Shown: positions 18,478-28,553, numbered from the stretch's first letter. The stretch is DNA of 64,000 nucleotides from CAWCTB01 sp963798275 (GCA_963798275.1 CAWCTB010000017.1:173835-237834), one strand, 5' to 3'. Notes: a model not told the origin generated them from the sequence alone. Made by a program: numbers and translations.

Positions 18478-19593
18478 ATGGACACGGGAAAGAATCGAAC
18501 CGAAAACAGACCATCGACAAAGAGCGGCGACTATTTGTGGGATCGCTCCGGCGAACCCGATCCCGAGATTCAGCAGCTCGAATCGTTACTCGGGAAGTTT
18601 CGACATGACTCGCCCGCCCCAGTTTTTCCCGCGACTGTCCCCGAGCGGCGATGGACATTCTTTCCCTGGCGCCTGCGATTATTTCCCGCTCTGGCTACCG
18701 CAGCGGTTGCCGTAGCGGCCATCGTTGCAGTGACATTCTTGGTTTACAGAACGAAGCCCACGCCAACCACTCTTGCGGGTTGGGACGTGTCCGAAGTGCA
18801 AGGGGCACCTCGCATCGGACGAAAAACGCTCAGCGCGCACGAGGGAACGAGCCGTCTCGGCATTGGCCAAATGCTTGAGACCGACAGTCAGTCGCGGGCC
18901 AGCCTTCAGGCGGACGATACCGGCAAAATCCAGGTGGACCCGAGCACGCGCCTGCGCCTGCTGAGCATGGGTTCGGGGCTGAAGCGGATCGCTCTGGATC
19001 GTGGAACGATTCACACCTACATCTGGGCGCCTCCCGGTCAATTCGTGGTCGACACGCCATCGGCCGTCACGGTGGACCTGGGTTGCGCCTACACCTTGCA
19101 GGTCGACGATGCGGGCGCGGGCATGGTGCGCACATCCCTCGGGTGGGTCGGATTCAAACTGAATGGCCACGAGTCTTTCATCCCGGCCGGAGCAGCTTGC
19201 GCGACCCGGCCGAAGGTCGGCCCCGGCACGCCGTACTTCGAGGATTCATCCGCAGAGTTTCGCGCTGCTTTAACAAGGTTCGATTTTGAGGACAGCACAC
19301 CGGAGCAGCGCGCGCACGATATCGCGATCGTGCTGAGCGAGGCCCGCAAAGACGATTCCCTCACGCTCTGGCATCTCCTGGCGCGTGTCGATGACCAGCA
19401 GCGAGTTCTCGTCTACGACCGGCTGAGCCGGTTCGTGCCTCCTCCTGCCACCGTCACGAAAGAAGGCATCCTTCGACTCGATCAGCCCATGCTCGACCAG
19501 TGGTGGAATGAACTTGGTTTTGACGACATCGCAGTCTGGCGCCATTGGGAGCGTTCCTGGGCTGGAACGGCCACGCCAGTTCGCGAAAAGTGA
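18478..19593 (+). CDS. FecR-domain membrane protein, putative sigma regulator
   Basis: A 371-residue protein: a cytoplasmic N-terminus, one TM helix near residues 65-87 (FPALATAAVAVAAIVAVTFL) and a periplasmic FecR-like beta domain (LETDSQSRASLQADDTGKIQ; LDRGTIHTYIWAPPGQFVVD; VDLGCAYTLQV). FecR proteins relay or block signals to a cognate ECF sigma factor. The gene starts 2 bp after the sigma stop, so the two are co-translated. No TonB receptor gene is adjacent, unlike classical Fec systems, so the signal is unknown. Confidence 0.85.
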   Translation: MDTGKNRTENRPSTKSGDYLWDRSGEPDPEIQQLESLLGKFRHDSPAPVFPATVPERRWTFFPWRLRLFPALATAAVAVAAIVAVTFLVYRTKPTPTTLAGWDVSEVQGAPRIGRKTLSAHEGTSRLGIGQMLETDSQSRASLQADDTGKIQVDPSTRLRLLSMGSGLKRIALDRGTIHTYIWAPPGQFVVDTPSAVTVDLGCAYTLQVDDAGAGMVRTSLGWVGFKLNGHESFIPAGAACATRPKVGPGTPYFEDSSAEFRAALTRFDFEDSTPEQRAHDIAIVLSEARKDDSLTLWHLLARVDDQQRVLVYDRLSRFVPPPATVTKEGILRLDQPMLDQWWNELGFDDIAVWRHWERSWAGTATPVREK

Positions 19594-19722
19594 TCTGCAG
19601 CATCCTGGCCTCGTACATTCAGCTCTCGAGTTTTCTCCCATGCGACTCGCTTTGTTAACACTCCACTTTCTGTCGCCGTCTCTTGAAGCGTGGGTTAAAT
19701 CAGCAAACTCGGGGAATCCAAA

Positions 19723-20391
19723 ATGAATGCACACACCTTTTCACGCCTCGCAATCAGCACCGTGGCCGTTCTGCTCGGGTTCACAACTTTCGCCCAAGCC
19801 GGACCGCCTCTGATCTGCCATCCCATTGAAATCGGGCAAGCGAAGTCGCTGCCCTGGGTCGAGTTCAACCACAAAGGAAGCTCGGACTATGACCTGAAGA
19901 ACCTCAGCCGGGACACGATGGCCATTCTCGATTCGCGCGCTCCCGTCTTAGTCCGCATGGAGACCTTACGCCGGGCTACAATCTACGCTCGCCAGGACCC
20001 GCAAGCAGCGAAGGAGCTGATCACGCGACTTCAAGAGCGTGCAGCGAACTCAGATGCCACTGGTCACCCCGACGCCCTCGCGTGGTTCGACGTCGGCTAC
20101 CTGGCCGAGGCTTACAAGCAATGGCTGGGCAAGGGCGAGCCCAACCCCGCGGCTGGCCTGGACGGATATCGCTTAGTGAGAAAAGCAATCAGCTTGCGCG
20201 GCTCCGATCCGGAAATGGAATTCGCGGCTGCCCTGATCACCCTTTCGGGCCCCGATGGCGCTCACCGTGATCACGTTCAGAAGGCGATGGCAGGGGCAAA
20301 GAGCGATTCTCTTCTCGCTCAGAACCTGGCTTCCAACTTCAACCACGAGACGATCTCCGAACTTCTGGCCGCACCGGCTCGGAGGTTATAG
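19723..20391 (+). CDS. Exported protein of unknown function, third gene of the ECF/FecR set
   Basis: A 222-residue protein with a signal peptide (RLAISTVAVLLGFTTFAQAG, cleavage after AQA). The mature region is largely helical (VRMETLRRATIYARQDPQAA; ELITRLQERAANSD; WFDVGYLAEAYKQWLG) and could be an alpha-solenoid, but no family is recognised. It lies ~130 bp after the FecR-like gene on the same strand and may be a member or target of that sigma regulon. Confidence 0.7.
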   Translation: MNAHTFSRLAISTVAVLLGFTTFAQAGPPLICHPIEIGQAKSLPWVEFNHKGSSDYDLKNLSRDTMAILDSRAPVLVRMETLRRATIYARQDPQAAKELITRLQERAANSDATGHPDALAWFDVGYLAEAYKQWLGKGEPNPAAGLDGYRLVRKAISLRGSDPEMEFAAALITLSGPDGAHRDHVQKAMAGAKSDSLLAQNLASNFNHETISELLAAPARRL

Positions 20392-20805
20392 CGCCCAGGG
20401 TGTGGCCCTCACCTCAATCCAAAACGCGACGGCAAACGCTGTGGAAACGACGCTCCCTGGAAAAGTCCAAAAACAGACTTTTCCACCGCGCTTGGAAATC
20501 CCGCCAAGAGCGCGGGATTCCCACTTTCCCACAGCGACGACGGCTACGGGTATATGAGGAAAGTCAAAACTAAAACCGGACATTTCACTTGCTACAAAAA
20601 GCGGACATTTTAACTTGCTACGAACAATCGCGAGTTGAACGTCCCTTAAAATCAGCCGGAAACCTGCACTTCGCCGGTGCCCTCCCGCTTTTTTCGGCTC
20701 TGGCTTCCGCCGAACCGGCCAAATACACTGGAGCGGCACTCCAAATTCACGGTTCCTGCAACTTCCAGCTTCGTGCTGAAGTCCACCCGTCCCCAGGAGA
20801 AGGTC
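20392..20805. repeat. Hairpins and possible IS-end remnant
   Basis: A hairpin with perfect 10-bp arms (TGGAAAAGTC / GACTTTTCCA) lies at 20458-20483, followed by a second (AATCCCGC / GCGGGATT) around 20499-20519. At 20577-20596 and 20601-20621 stand two near-identical direct repeats, CCGGACATTTCACTTGCTAC and GCGGACATTTTAACTTGCTA(C). These resemble the multiple terminal repeats of some insertion sequences, possibly IS21 or IS481 type by memory. No transposase is present. Confidence 0.4.
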
Positions 20806-21456
20806 ATGTCCCGAACCCGACTCATCGTTTCCATCGCGATCCTGCTGCTCTTCACCGGGCTTTCGTTTGCCCAGTCCACCGCCGTCAAGCCGCCCATGAT
20901 CATCCTCATGGGCCCGCCGCTCAGCGGCAAGACCGAACAAGCGCAGATGATCAACAATACCTATGGCCTTCCGGTTATCTCGATCGAAGGACTGGTCCAG
21001 GACAATCAGAAGGAGCTCGTCCGGCTGCAGCATCCCGGTACGTCGTTGTCCGACATGCGCTACGACCCGGCCATGACCCGCTTCTTCAAGGCGCAACTCG
21101 AAAGCCTGGACCGCAGCCACGGCGTGGTGCTCGACGGCTACCCCGCCACGCAATACCAGGCGGAAGATCTCAAGAACCTGCTGCAGTCTTCCATCAGCAT
21201 GCTCCCGCTAGTCCTGCAACTCGAAATTCCTGACGATGCGGTGCAGAAGCGCATCGCCGCTTCCGGCGCCGGCGCCAAGGCGAATCAGGAAATGCAGCAG
21301 CGCCTCAAGGACTATCATCGCGAGTTCGACGCCGTCGCCTACTTCTTTCCCAAGGCCACCATTGTCAAGATCGACGGAACCAAGCCCATTGCCACCGTCT
21401 CCAGCGATATCCAGGCAGCCCTGGCGCAAGTACCAGTCGCCCGCCGTGGCAAGTAA
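20806..21456 (+). CDS. Exported adenylate-kinase-like P-loop protein
   Basis: A 216-residue protein. An N-terminal signal peptide (LIVSIAILLLFTGLSFAQS) precedes a nucleoside-monophosphate-kinase core: P-loop GPPLSGKT, an AMP-binding-like segment (YGLPVISIEGLV) and VVLDGYPATQYQAEDLKNLL, matching DGFPRT of adenylate kinase but with Ala in place of the conserved Arg. The LID region is short (IAASGAGAKANQEMQQRLKD). ATG 20806 has an excellent AGGAGAAGG site. A periplasmic location and the missing Arg make normal kinase activity doubtful; it may bind nucleotides or be catalytically dead. Confidence 0.8.
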   Translation: MSRTRLIVSIAILLLFTGLSFAQSTAVKPPMIILMGPPLSGKTEQAQMINNTYGLPVISIEGLVQDNQKELVRLQHPGTSLSDMRYDPAMTRFFKAQLESLDRSHGVVLDGYPATQYQAEDLKNLLQSSISMLPLVLQLEIPDDAVQKRIAASGAGAKANQEMQQRLKDYHREFDAVAYFFPKATIVKIDGTKPIATVSSDIQAALAQVPVARRGK

Positions 21457-21583
21457 GTTTTGCGGGAGCGGTTTTGGCAGGAGCACAGCTTTTCAGGCAG
21501 CGGAGAAACTCGCGCCAGTTGGGATTGGAAGGGGCGCGTCTCCAGGCCAACGCTTTTCCGCAGCCTCTTAAAGCTGTGGCCGA

Positions 21584-22489
21584 TCACGGCTGCTTCAGAA
21601 ACGTGCCGCGCTCCAGTTCGTCGAAGGCCTGCCGTAGCTGTTCCTGAGTGTTCATCACGATAGGGCCGTACCAGGCCACCGGCTCCTGCAGCGGCTTGCC
21701 CGAGACCAGCAAAAAGCGAATGCCGTCTTCCCCGGCGTGCACCGTGACCTCGTCACCGCGATCGAAGAGGATAAGCGAGCGATTATCAGCTTCGGTGGGA
21801 GGCGTTGTGTCGGCCCATTTCACCGCCTCGGTTGGTACCGCAAGTGGACCCGAGGCATTGCAGAACTTTCCACCGCCGGCGAAGACGTAAGCGAAGGCAT
21901 GGCGCGAGGTCTCGACGGGAAGCGATTTGGTCGTGCCCGCCGGGACCGACACGTCGAGGTAAATCGGGTCGGCCGCGATGCCTTCGACCGGCCCCGACTT
22001 CCCCCAGAAGTTGCCGCAAACCACGCGCACGTGGGTGCCGTCGTCGTCGGTGATCTCGGGGATTTCCGCGGCCTTAACTTCCTGGTAGCGGGGCGCGGTC
22101 ATCTTGAGGGAAGACGGAAGGTTGGCCCACAACTGAAAGCCATGCATGCGGCCGGCCTGGTCGCCCTTCGGCATCTCCTGGTGGATGATGCCGCTGCCCG
22201 CGGTCATCCACTGCACGTCGCCGGAGGCAATGGCCCCGCGATTTCCCATGCTGTCGCCGTGCTCCACGGTTCCGGCGAGCACGTAGGTGATGGTCTCGAT
22301 GCCGCGGTGCGGATGCCAGGGAAAGCCCGCCAGATAGTCCTCCGGAACGTCGTTGCGAAAGTCGTCCAGCAGGAGAAAAGGATCGAAGTCACTGGTGTTC
22401 CCAAAGCCGAAGGCCCGCCGCAGGTGTACTCCCGCACCTTCCATGGTAGGCTTCGCTTTTACCAGTCGCTTAATAGGCCGGATCGACAT
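21584..22489 (-). CDS. Pirin-family protein (bicupin)
   Basis: A 301-residue pirin. The N-terminal cupin carries the metal-binding pattern WHPHRGIETITYVLAG ... HGDSMGN ... HQEMP, and the C-terminal cupin begins near residue 170 (DPIYLDVSVPAGTTKSLPVE). Bacterial pirins include quercetin dioxygenases and transcription cofactors. ATG 22489 follows a strong GGAGGAG site and is preferred over the ATG at 22504. It is divergent from the truncated sulfatase. Confidence 0.92.
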   Translation of the reverse strand: MSIRPIKRLVKAKPTMEGAGVHLRRAFGFGNTSDFDPFLLLDDFRNDVPEDYLAGFPWHPHRGIETITYVLAGTVEHGDSMGNRGAIASGDVQWMTAGSGIIHQEMPKGDQAGRMHGFQLWANLPSSLKMTAPRYQEVKAAEIPEITDDDGTHVRVVCGNFWGKSGPVEGIAADPIYLDVSVPAGTTKSLPVETSRHAFAYVFAGGGKFCNASGPLAVPTEAVKWADTTPPTEADNRSLILFDRGDEVTVHAGEDGIRFLLVSGKPLQEPVAWYGPIVMNTQEQLRQAFDELERGTFLKQP

Positions 22490-22617
22490 AACGCTCCTCC
22501 ACAAAGAGAATTCGCAGTGCGCGCTTGCGATAAAAAGAAGCAGCGCGGCAACGGTGAGTTAGATGAAGCAGCGAGGCGGAGGGTGCGAAAGCAACAGAAA
22601 AGCCATCGGCTCGCTGA

Positions 22618-24808
22618 AATGGACTCGGTGACGCAGGACTTCGCTACACCAACTTCAATTCGACGGCACTGTGTTCGCCGACGCGTGCTGCGCTGATCAC
22701 CGGGCGCAACCATCACTCGGTTGGCTTCGGCGTGATTGCCGAGCAATCCACCGGGTTCCCCGGCTACGACAGTTTCATCACTCGCGACAAAGCGACGATC
22801 GGCCGCATCCTCAAGGACAACGGCTATAGCACCTCCTGGTTCGGTAAGGACCACAACACCCCGACGTTCACGGCCAGCCAGGCAGGCCCGTTCGATCAGT
22901 GGCCGACCGGCATGGGCTTCGACTACTTCTATGGCTTCGTCGGCGGCGACGCCAACCAGTGGGAGCCGAACCTGTTCCGCGGCACGTCGGAGATTTATCC
23001 CTACGTCGGCAATCCCGGCTGGAATCTGACTACGGCGATGGCGGACGATGCCATCCAGTACATGAAACGTCTCGACGCCGTCGCTCCGGACAAGCCTTTC
23101 TTTATCTACTACGTGCCGGGCGGCACCCACGCGCCGCATCATCCGACGCCGGAATGGACCAAGAAGATCAGCGACATGCACCTGTTCGACGACGGCTGGG
23201 ACAAGCTGCGCGAGCAGATTTTCGCCAACCAGAAGAAGCTGGGCGTGATTCCGCAGGACGCCAAGCTCACGCCGTGGCCGCATGATCTGCTCAAGCACTG
23301 GGACGAGCTCACGCCCGACGAGAAGAAGATGTTTCTGCGCCAGGTGGACATCTTTGCTGCCTACGTCGCCTACACCGACAACGAGATCGGCCGCGTGATC
23401 CAGGAGGTCGAGGACGAGGGCAAGCTCGACAACACTCTGATCATCTACATCAACGGCGACAACGGTAACAGCGCCGAGGGCACACTGATCGGCACGCCCA
23501 ACGAGGTCGCGATGTTCAACCAGGTCACGGTGCCAGTCGAAGACCAGTTGAAGTATTTCTATGACGTCTGGGGCTCAGACCAGACATATCCGCACATGGC
23601 TGTGCCGTGGACTTGGGCATTCGACACGCCATTCTCGTGGACCAAGCAGATTGCCTCGCATTGGGGCGGCGTGCGCCAGGGCATGGCCATCGCGTGGCCG
23701 GGCCACATCACCGACAAGGGCGGCATTCGTAACCAGTTCCACCATATGATCGACATCGTACCAACGATCCTCGAGGCCACCGGCGTTCCCGCGCCGGAGG
23801 TAGTGGACGGCATCCCGCAGAAGCCCATCGAGGGCGTCAGCATGGTCTACACCTTCGACAAGGCCAACGCCAACGCGCCGTCAACCCACCACACGCAGTA
23901 CTTCGAGATGATGGGCGACCACGCCATCTACCACGACGGCTGGATTGCCAGCACCAAGGTCATGCGGCCGCCGTGGATCACCGCGGGACCGGTAAGTCAG
24001 GATCCCGCGTCCTTCCCCTACGAACTGTATGACGTTACGCACGACTGGACGCAGTTCGACAATGTCGCCGCCAAGTACCCAGACAAAGTGAAGGAGATGG
24101 ACAAGCTCTTCTGGGAGGAAGCGGCGAAGTATCAGGTGATGCCGCTGGATGCCACGGTGGCGACCCGCCTGATCGCAGCGCGGCCCAGTCTCAGCGCCGG
24201 CCGGACCGTGTTCAACTATCACGGCGAGATCACCGGTACACCCAACGGCGATGCGCCGAGCATCCTCAACGCCTCGTATAACTTCAAGGCCGACGTCGAG
24301 GTTCCAGAGGGCGGCGGCGAAGGCATGATCGTCACCCAGGGCGGGCGCTTCGGCGGCTACGGCTTCTACGTGCTCAAGGGCAAGCCGGTTTTCACCTGGA
24401 ACCTGGTCGACCTCAAGCGCGTGAAGTGGCAAGGTACGGAAGTGCTCTCAGCCCGGCAAGCACACGCTGGAGTTCGACTTCAAGTACAACGGCCTCGGCA
24501 TGGGCACGCTCGCCTTCAACAATGTGAGCGGCATCGGCCAGGGAGGTACTGGGGTCCTGAAGGTTGACGGCAAGACGGTCGCCACGCAGGCGATGGAGCA
24601 CACCCTGCCGCTGATCCTGCAATGGGACGAAAACTTTGACGTCGGCGCCGACACTGGCACCCCGGTGGATGACCTGGACTACCAGATCCCGTTCACCTTC
24701 ACCGGCAAGCTCAACAAGCTGACGTTGACGATCGACCGGCCACAGTTGACGCCGGCGGACATTCAGAAGCTGCAGGCGGCCGAACGTAACAACCACGCTA
24801 GCGAGTAG
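22618..24808 (+). pseudogene. Arylsulfatase, 5'-truncated and frameshifted
   Basis: An alkaline-phosphatase-superfamily sulfatase. The formylglycine motif CSPTRAALITGR starts at 22672, and the sequence continues through FGKDHNTPTF, GGTHAPHHP, YINGDNGNSAEG and YDVTHDWTQFDNVAAKYPDK. The frame has a stop (TGA 22615) just upstream and no usable start before the catalytic Cys. The metal-binding DD segment and ~60-80 N-terminal residues are missing; upstream bases still read RLAEM in another frame. An extra base near 24448 shifts the C-terminus to PGKHTLEFDFKYNGLGMGTL. Without its N-terminus the product should be inactive. Confidence 0.85.
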
Positions 24809-25079
24809 CTGGTGTTTAGGGAAGGGAGGGCAGCTCTCTTGGGCTGCCCCCCCTGTTAGCAATCCCCAAACTTCACCGTCAGTGCAACCGGCGAAAATAT
24901 AGTCCAGCTCTGTGTCGTCGGCTACTCTTCCCTGATCCGGTCAACTTCAGGCTAGCCCGTTTGCGTCGAGAAATGGTGAGGGACGACCGACAATTGTCCG
25001 CGTACAGCCTGCCAGGCTGAGGCTAGAATCACTCAATGCCGTTGACCAAGGTCAGGCGGAGCGAAGGTCGAGCCGAACC

Positions 25080-25610
25080 ATGAAAGACATTGAGCGGTAC
25101 ATCAAAGGTGACCCGCACGGAATCCACTATGCCCTGAGCATCACCATCGCAACCACTGTGCTCTGGGTCTCAGTGCACGAATTGGCCAGGAGCAATCCGG
25201 TTTGGGCCATCAGTTCGATGGTCGCCACCAGCGATCCGCTGATGAAGCAGGCCATCTCGACCTTCCGCGGCCGTATCATCAACTCGCTGGTAGGCTGTGC
25301 CATCGGACTTCTATTCATTGCCATTGGCGGCACCCGAGTCATAACTCTGCCACTTGCCATGGCGGTGACGGTACTGGTTTCCTCTTATGTCGTCCGCATT
25401 CCCACCATGTGGAGACAGGCGCCCATCAGCGCGGCCTTCGTCATTGCTGCCGGACTCGAGCATCAGTCCCGGATTAATGGCCTCGAGGCCGGCGGGTTTC
25501 GCATGACGGAAGTGCTATTCGGCTGTGTCGTCGGTCTGGTGGTAGCGTGGTTCGTGTCCGTGATCTGGCCTCTACCTGAGCCCGTGCCCGCCGCCAACAC
25601 CGGGAAGTGA
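25080..25610 (+). CDS. FUSC/aromatic-acid-exporter-like membrane protein
   Basis: A 176-residue protein with about five TM helices (YALSITIATTVLWVSVHELA; NSLVGCAIGLLFIAIGG; LPLAMAVTVLVSSYVV; LFGCVVGLVVAWFVSVIW). The segment WAISSMVATSDPLMKQAIST and the Arg-rich turn FRGRIINSLVG match the FUSC/DUF-type membrane half of aromatic acid exporters. It is shorter than full ArAE proteins and lacks the cytoplasmic domain. The substrate is unknown. Confidence 0.72.
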   Translation: MKDIERYIKGDPHGIHYALSITIATTVLWVSVHELARSNPVWAISSMVATSDPLMKQAISTFRGRIINSLVGCAIGLLFIAIGGTRVITLPLAMAVTVLVSSYVVRIPTMWRQAPISAAFVIAAGLEHQSRINGLEAGGFRMTEVLFGCVVGLVVAWFVSVIWPLPEPVPAANTGK

Positions 25611-25704
25611 GGACTTGTCGGCACTCAGTATTCCGATTCCGAGTCGGCGCAGTGAAGCTTCGCGAACCGAATCGGTGCCCCGTAGAATCCAATGAAAACA
25701 CTGA

Positions 25705-27612
25705 ATGAGTAAAGAAATACGACAACTCGCGAAGGCCAGGGGCGAGCCCGCCACCAGCGGCAAGCCCAAGACCCCCATCTTTAAGGCGCTGCCCGAGATC
25801 TGGCAACTGCTCCGCCCGAGACGAGCTTTGCTGACGCTGGGCTTCGGGTTGATGCTCATCAACCGGGTTTCGGGACTGGTCCTGCCGGCCTCCACCAAGT
25901 ACCTGGTGGATGACGTCATCGGCAAGAAACACCTGCAACTGCTCTATCCGCTGGTGAGTGTGGTGCTGGCGGCCACGATTGTGCAGGGCCTGACCTCGTT
26001 CGCGCTGACCCAGACGCTGTCGAAGGCGGCGCAGAAGCTGATTGCCGAATTACGCCGCCGGGTGCAGGAGCACGTGGGACGGCTGTCCGTCTCCTACTAC
26101 GACGCCAACAAAGCGGGCACGCTGGTGGCGCGCATCATGAGCGATGTGGAAGGCGTGCGCAACCTGGTGGGCACGGGCCTGGTAGACTTCGTTGGCGGAT
26201 TACTGACGGCGGTGATTGCGTTCATCGTGCTTATCCGCATCAGCCCGGTGATGACGGCGATCGCGTTCGCCTTCCTGCTGGTGTTCGGAGTAGGGCTGCG
26301 CAAGGCCTTCCGCGTTATCCGGCCGATCTTCCGTGAACGGGCCAAAATCAATGCCGAGGTCACCGGCCGGTTGACCGAATCGCTGGGCGGTGTGCGGGTG
26401 GTGAAGGGCTACCACGCCGAAGCCCGCGAGCACCAGGTGTTCAGCGGCGGGGTGGAGCGGCTGCTGCAGAATGTGTTCAAGACCCTGACCGCTACCTCGG
26501 TGATGAGCCTGTCATCGTCGATGCTGATGGGTATGATCGGCGCCATTGTCATGTTCATGGGCACGCGCCAGATCCTGGCAGGCAAGCTCACCCTGGGCGG
26601 CTTCTTTACCTACACCATGTTCCTGGGCTACCTGGCTGCGCCCCTGTTTCAAGTGGTAGGCATTGGCACACAGATCACCGAAGCCATCGCCGGGCTGGAG
26701 CGTACGCGCGAGGTGCTGAGCGAGACGCCCGAGAACGAAGATCCGGACAGAACAGTGACCCTACCCCCGATCCGGGGCGATGTGGAATTCCAGGACGTGG
26801 CGTTTGCCTACGAGGCCAAGAAGACCGTGCTGTACGACATTTCCTTCCACGCGCGCCCGGGAACCGTGACCGCGCTGGTGGGCTCGTCGGGCTCGGGCAA
26901 GTCGACCATCATCGGATTGATTGCCGCCTTCCACAAGCCCAACACGGGCAAGGTGCTGATCGACGGCGTAGATCTCAGTACAGTACGGCTGGAGTCGTAT
27001 CGCACCCAGCTCGGCATGGTATTGCAGGATTCGTTCCTGTTCGATGGAAGCATCCGCGAGAACGTCGCGTTCTCGAAGCCCGATGCCACGGAGGACGAAA
27101 TCCTGCGGGCGTGCCGCATTGCGCGCGTGGACGAGTTCGCCGAAAAATTCGAGCAGCAGTACGACACCATCATCGGCGAGCGCGGAGTGAAGCTGTCAGG
27201 CGGCCAGCGGCAGCGGGTCTCGATCGCCCGCGCCATCCTGGCCGACCCGCGCATCCTCATACTCGACGAAGCCACCTCGAGCCTCGACTCGGAGTCGGAG
27301 GCGCTGATCCAGCAGGGACTGGCTTACCTGATGCAGGGACGGACGACCTTCGTCATCGCGCACCGGCTGTCGACCATTCGGCGGGCCGACCAGATCCTGG
27401 TGGTGGAGGCAGGACTGATTCCGGAGCGGGGAACTCACCAGACGCTCTACGAACTGGGCGGACGCTACCGCGACCTCTACGACCGGCAGCACGGCATCGA
27501 GCAAAATCTGTTCTTGGCCCCGGGCGAAGGCGACATGATCGAAGAGGGTACGAACGGAGCGGGCGGCGTGGTCGCCGAAAGTGAAGAAGCGGAATTGCGC
27601 GAACCGGTGTAG
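25705..27612 (+). CDS. ABC exporter, fused membrane and ATPase domains (MsbA-like)
   Basis: A 635-residue half-transporter that would act as a homodimer. Residues ~45-340 form a six-helix exporter domain. Residues ~365-600 form the ATPase: Walker A GSSGSGKST, Q-loop MVLQDSFLFDGSI, signature LSGGQRQR, Walker B ILILDEATSSLDSE, H-loop FVIAHRLST. Likely substrates are lipids, drugs or peptides; the sequence does not decide. The C-terminus carries a ~30-residue acidic extension. Confidence 0.92.
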   Translation: MSKEIRQLAKARGEPATSGKPKTPIFKALPEIWQLLRPRRALLTLGFGLMLINRVSGLVLPASTKYLVDDVIGKKHLQLLYPLVSVVLAATIVQGLTSFALTQTLSKAAQKLIAELRRRVQEHVGRLSVSYYDANKAGTLVARIMSDVEGVRNLVGTGLVDFVGGLLTAVIAFIVLIRISPVMTAIAFAFLLVFGVGLRKAFRVIRPIFRERAKINAEVTGRLTESLGGVRVVKGYHAEAREHQVFSGGVERLLQNVFKTLTATSVMSLSSSMLMGMIGAIVMFMGTRQILAGKLTLGGFFTYTMFLGYLAAPLFQVVGIGTQITEAIAGLERTREVLSETPENEDPDRTVTLPPIRGDVEFQDVAFAYEAKKTVLYDISFHARPGTVTALVGSSGSGKSTIIGLIAAFHKPNTGKVLIDGVDLSTVRLESYRTQLGMVLQDSFLFDGSIRENVAFSKPDATEDEILRACRIARVDEFAEKFEQQYDTIIGERGVKLSGGQRQRVSIARAILADPRILILDEATSSLDSESEALIQQGLAYLMQGRTTFVIAHRLSTIRRADQILVVEAGLIPERGTHQTLYELGGRYRDLYDRQHGIEQNLFLAPGEGDMIEEGTNGAGGVVAESEEAELREPV

Positions 27613-27829
27613 GGGAGCAGTTGTTAGTTGCCAGCAAGAAGTTTCGAGTTTCAAGTTTCGGGTTGTCGCGAGCCACTGCTATTGGCCATGCCGCCGTCAA
27701 CCAAGCATATCCTTCGCGTCCAGAACCAGCGTCTGGTGATGACAACTTTGAAATTCCTTTGAATCGGCCCCAGGTTTCGGCATAACCTTGGTGCTCTTCT
27801 TGTGAAATTGGGCAAAGGAGGACGGCATC
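27613..27829. repeat. Intergenic with GAAACTTG-type simple repeat
   Basis: Holds a short run of AAGTTTCGAGTTTCAAGTTT (27640-27662), a simple repeat that recurs in inverse orientation near 39559-39580 and 47648-47672. The ribosome site of the next gene (AAAGGAGG) is at 27814-27821. Confidence 0.55.
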
Positions 27830-28525
27830 TTGCCGGTGGCGAATTCCCAGAGCCTGCGGGAGAAGATCCAGCGGCCCAACCTGAAGCCGTTGCGCTTCAC
27901 CTCGGTGCTGGTCGCCGAACTCATTCTCATCGTTGTCTTCCCTTTTACTGCGGGCCTCGGCCTCGGCGCTCATGTGTTCCGGCTCCTGGGCGTGTTGTTG
28001 TTCTGTGTCGCCCTCTACACCGTACTGGGGCGAGGCCGGACATCGAAGATCGCGATTGTGCTCGGCTCGCCTCCCATTGCGCTGGCCATTGCGAACACCC
28101 TCGTCCCCATGAAGTATGTGCAGGAAGCCGCGCTCGGACTGGGCGGCTTGTTCCTGCTGTTCATCACCGGGGTGTTCATACGGGCAGTGCTGATGGAGGC
28201 CAGCGTAACCACGGACACGCTGTCCGGAGCGGTATCGGCGTATTTGCTTACCGGCATCGCCATGGGCCTGATCTATGGCTGCATCGAACTGCTGTCGCCC
28301 GGTTCTTTCCGTGAGACGTTCGCCTCGGAGAAGGTCATCAGTCCGCCCGACCTGGTGTTTTTCAGCTTCACCACGCTGACCACGGTGGGCTACGGCGATA
28401 TCGTTCCCTGGCATGGGCCGGTGAAGTCGCTGGCCATCATCGAAGCGGTCGTAGGCATCATGTATCCGGCGGTGTTGATTGCGCGCCTGATCGGACTGCA
28501 CTCCGGGCAGCGCCGCTCGGAATAG
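27830..28525 (+). CDS. Two-helix-pore potassium channel protein
   Basis: A 231-residue membrane protein. After several N-terminal TM helices, the C-terminal pore module has the K+ selectivity filter TTLTTVGYGD and a following TM helix (VVGIMYPAVLIARLIGL). There is no obvious cytoplasmic RCK domain. It starts with TTG at 27830, chosen because AAAGGAGG lies 8 nt upstream. A GTG at 27836 is a close alternative. The gene is convergent with the aldo/keto reductase. Confidence 0.9.
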   Translation: MPVANSQSLREKIQRPNLKPLRFTSVLVAELILIVVFPFTAGLGLGAHVFRLLGVLLFCVALYTVLGRGRTSKIAIVLGSPPIALAIANTLVPMKYVQEAALGLGGLFLLFITGVFIRAVLMEASVTTDTLSGAVSAYLLTGIAMGLIYGCIELLSPGSFRETFASEKVISPPDLVFFSFTTLTTVGYGDIVPWHGPVKSLAIIEAVVGIMYPAVLIARLIGLHSGQRRSE

Positions 28526-28553
28526 ACTCAGGAGTTGTGTTTTAACCGGTGGA

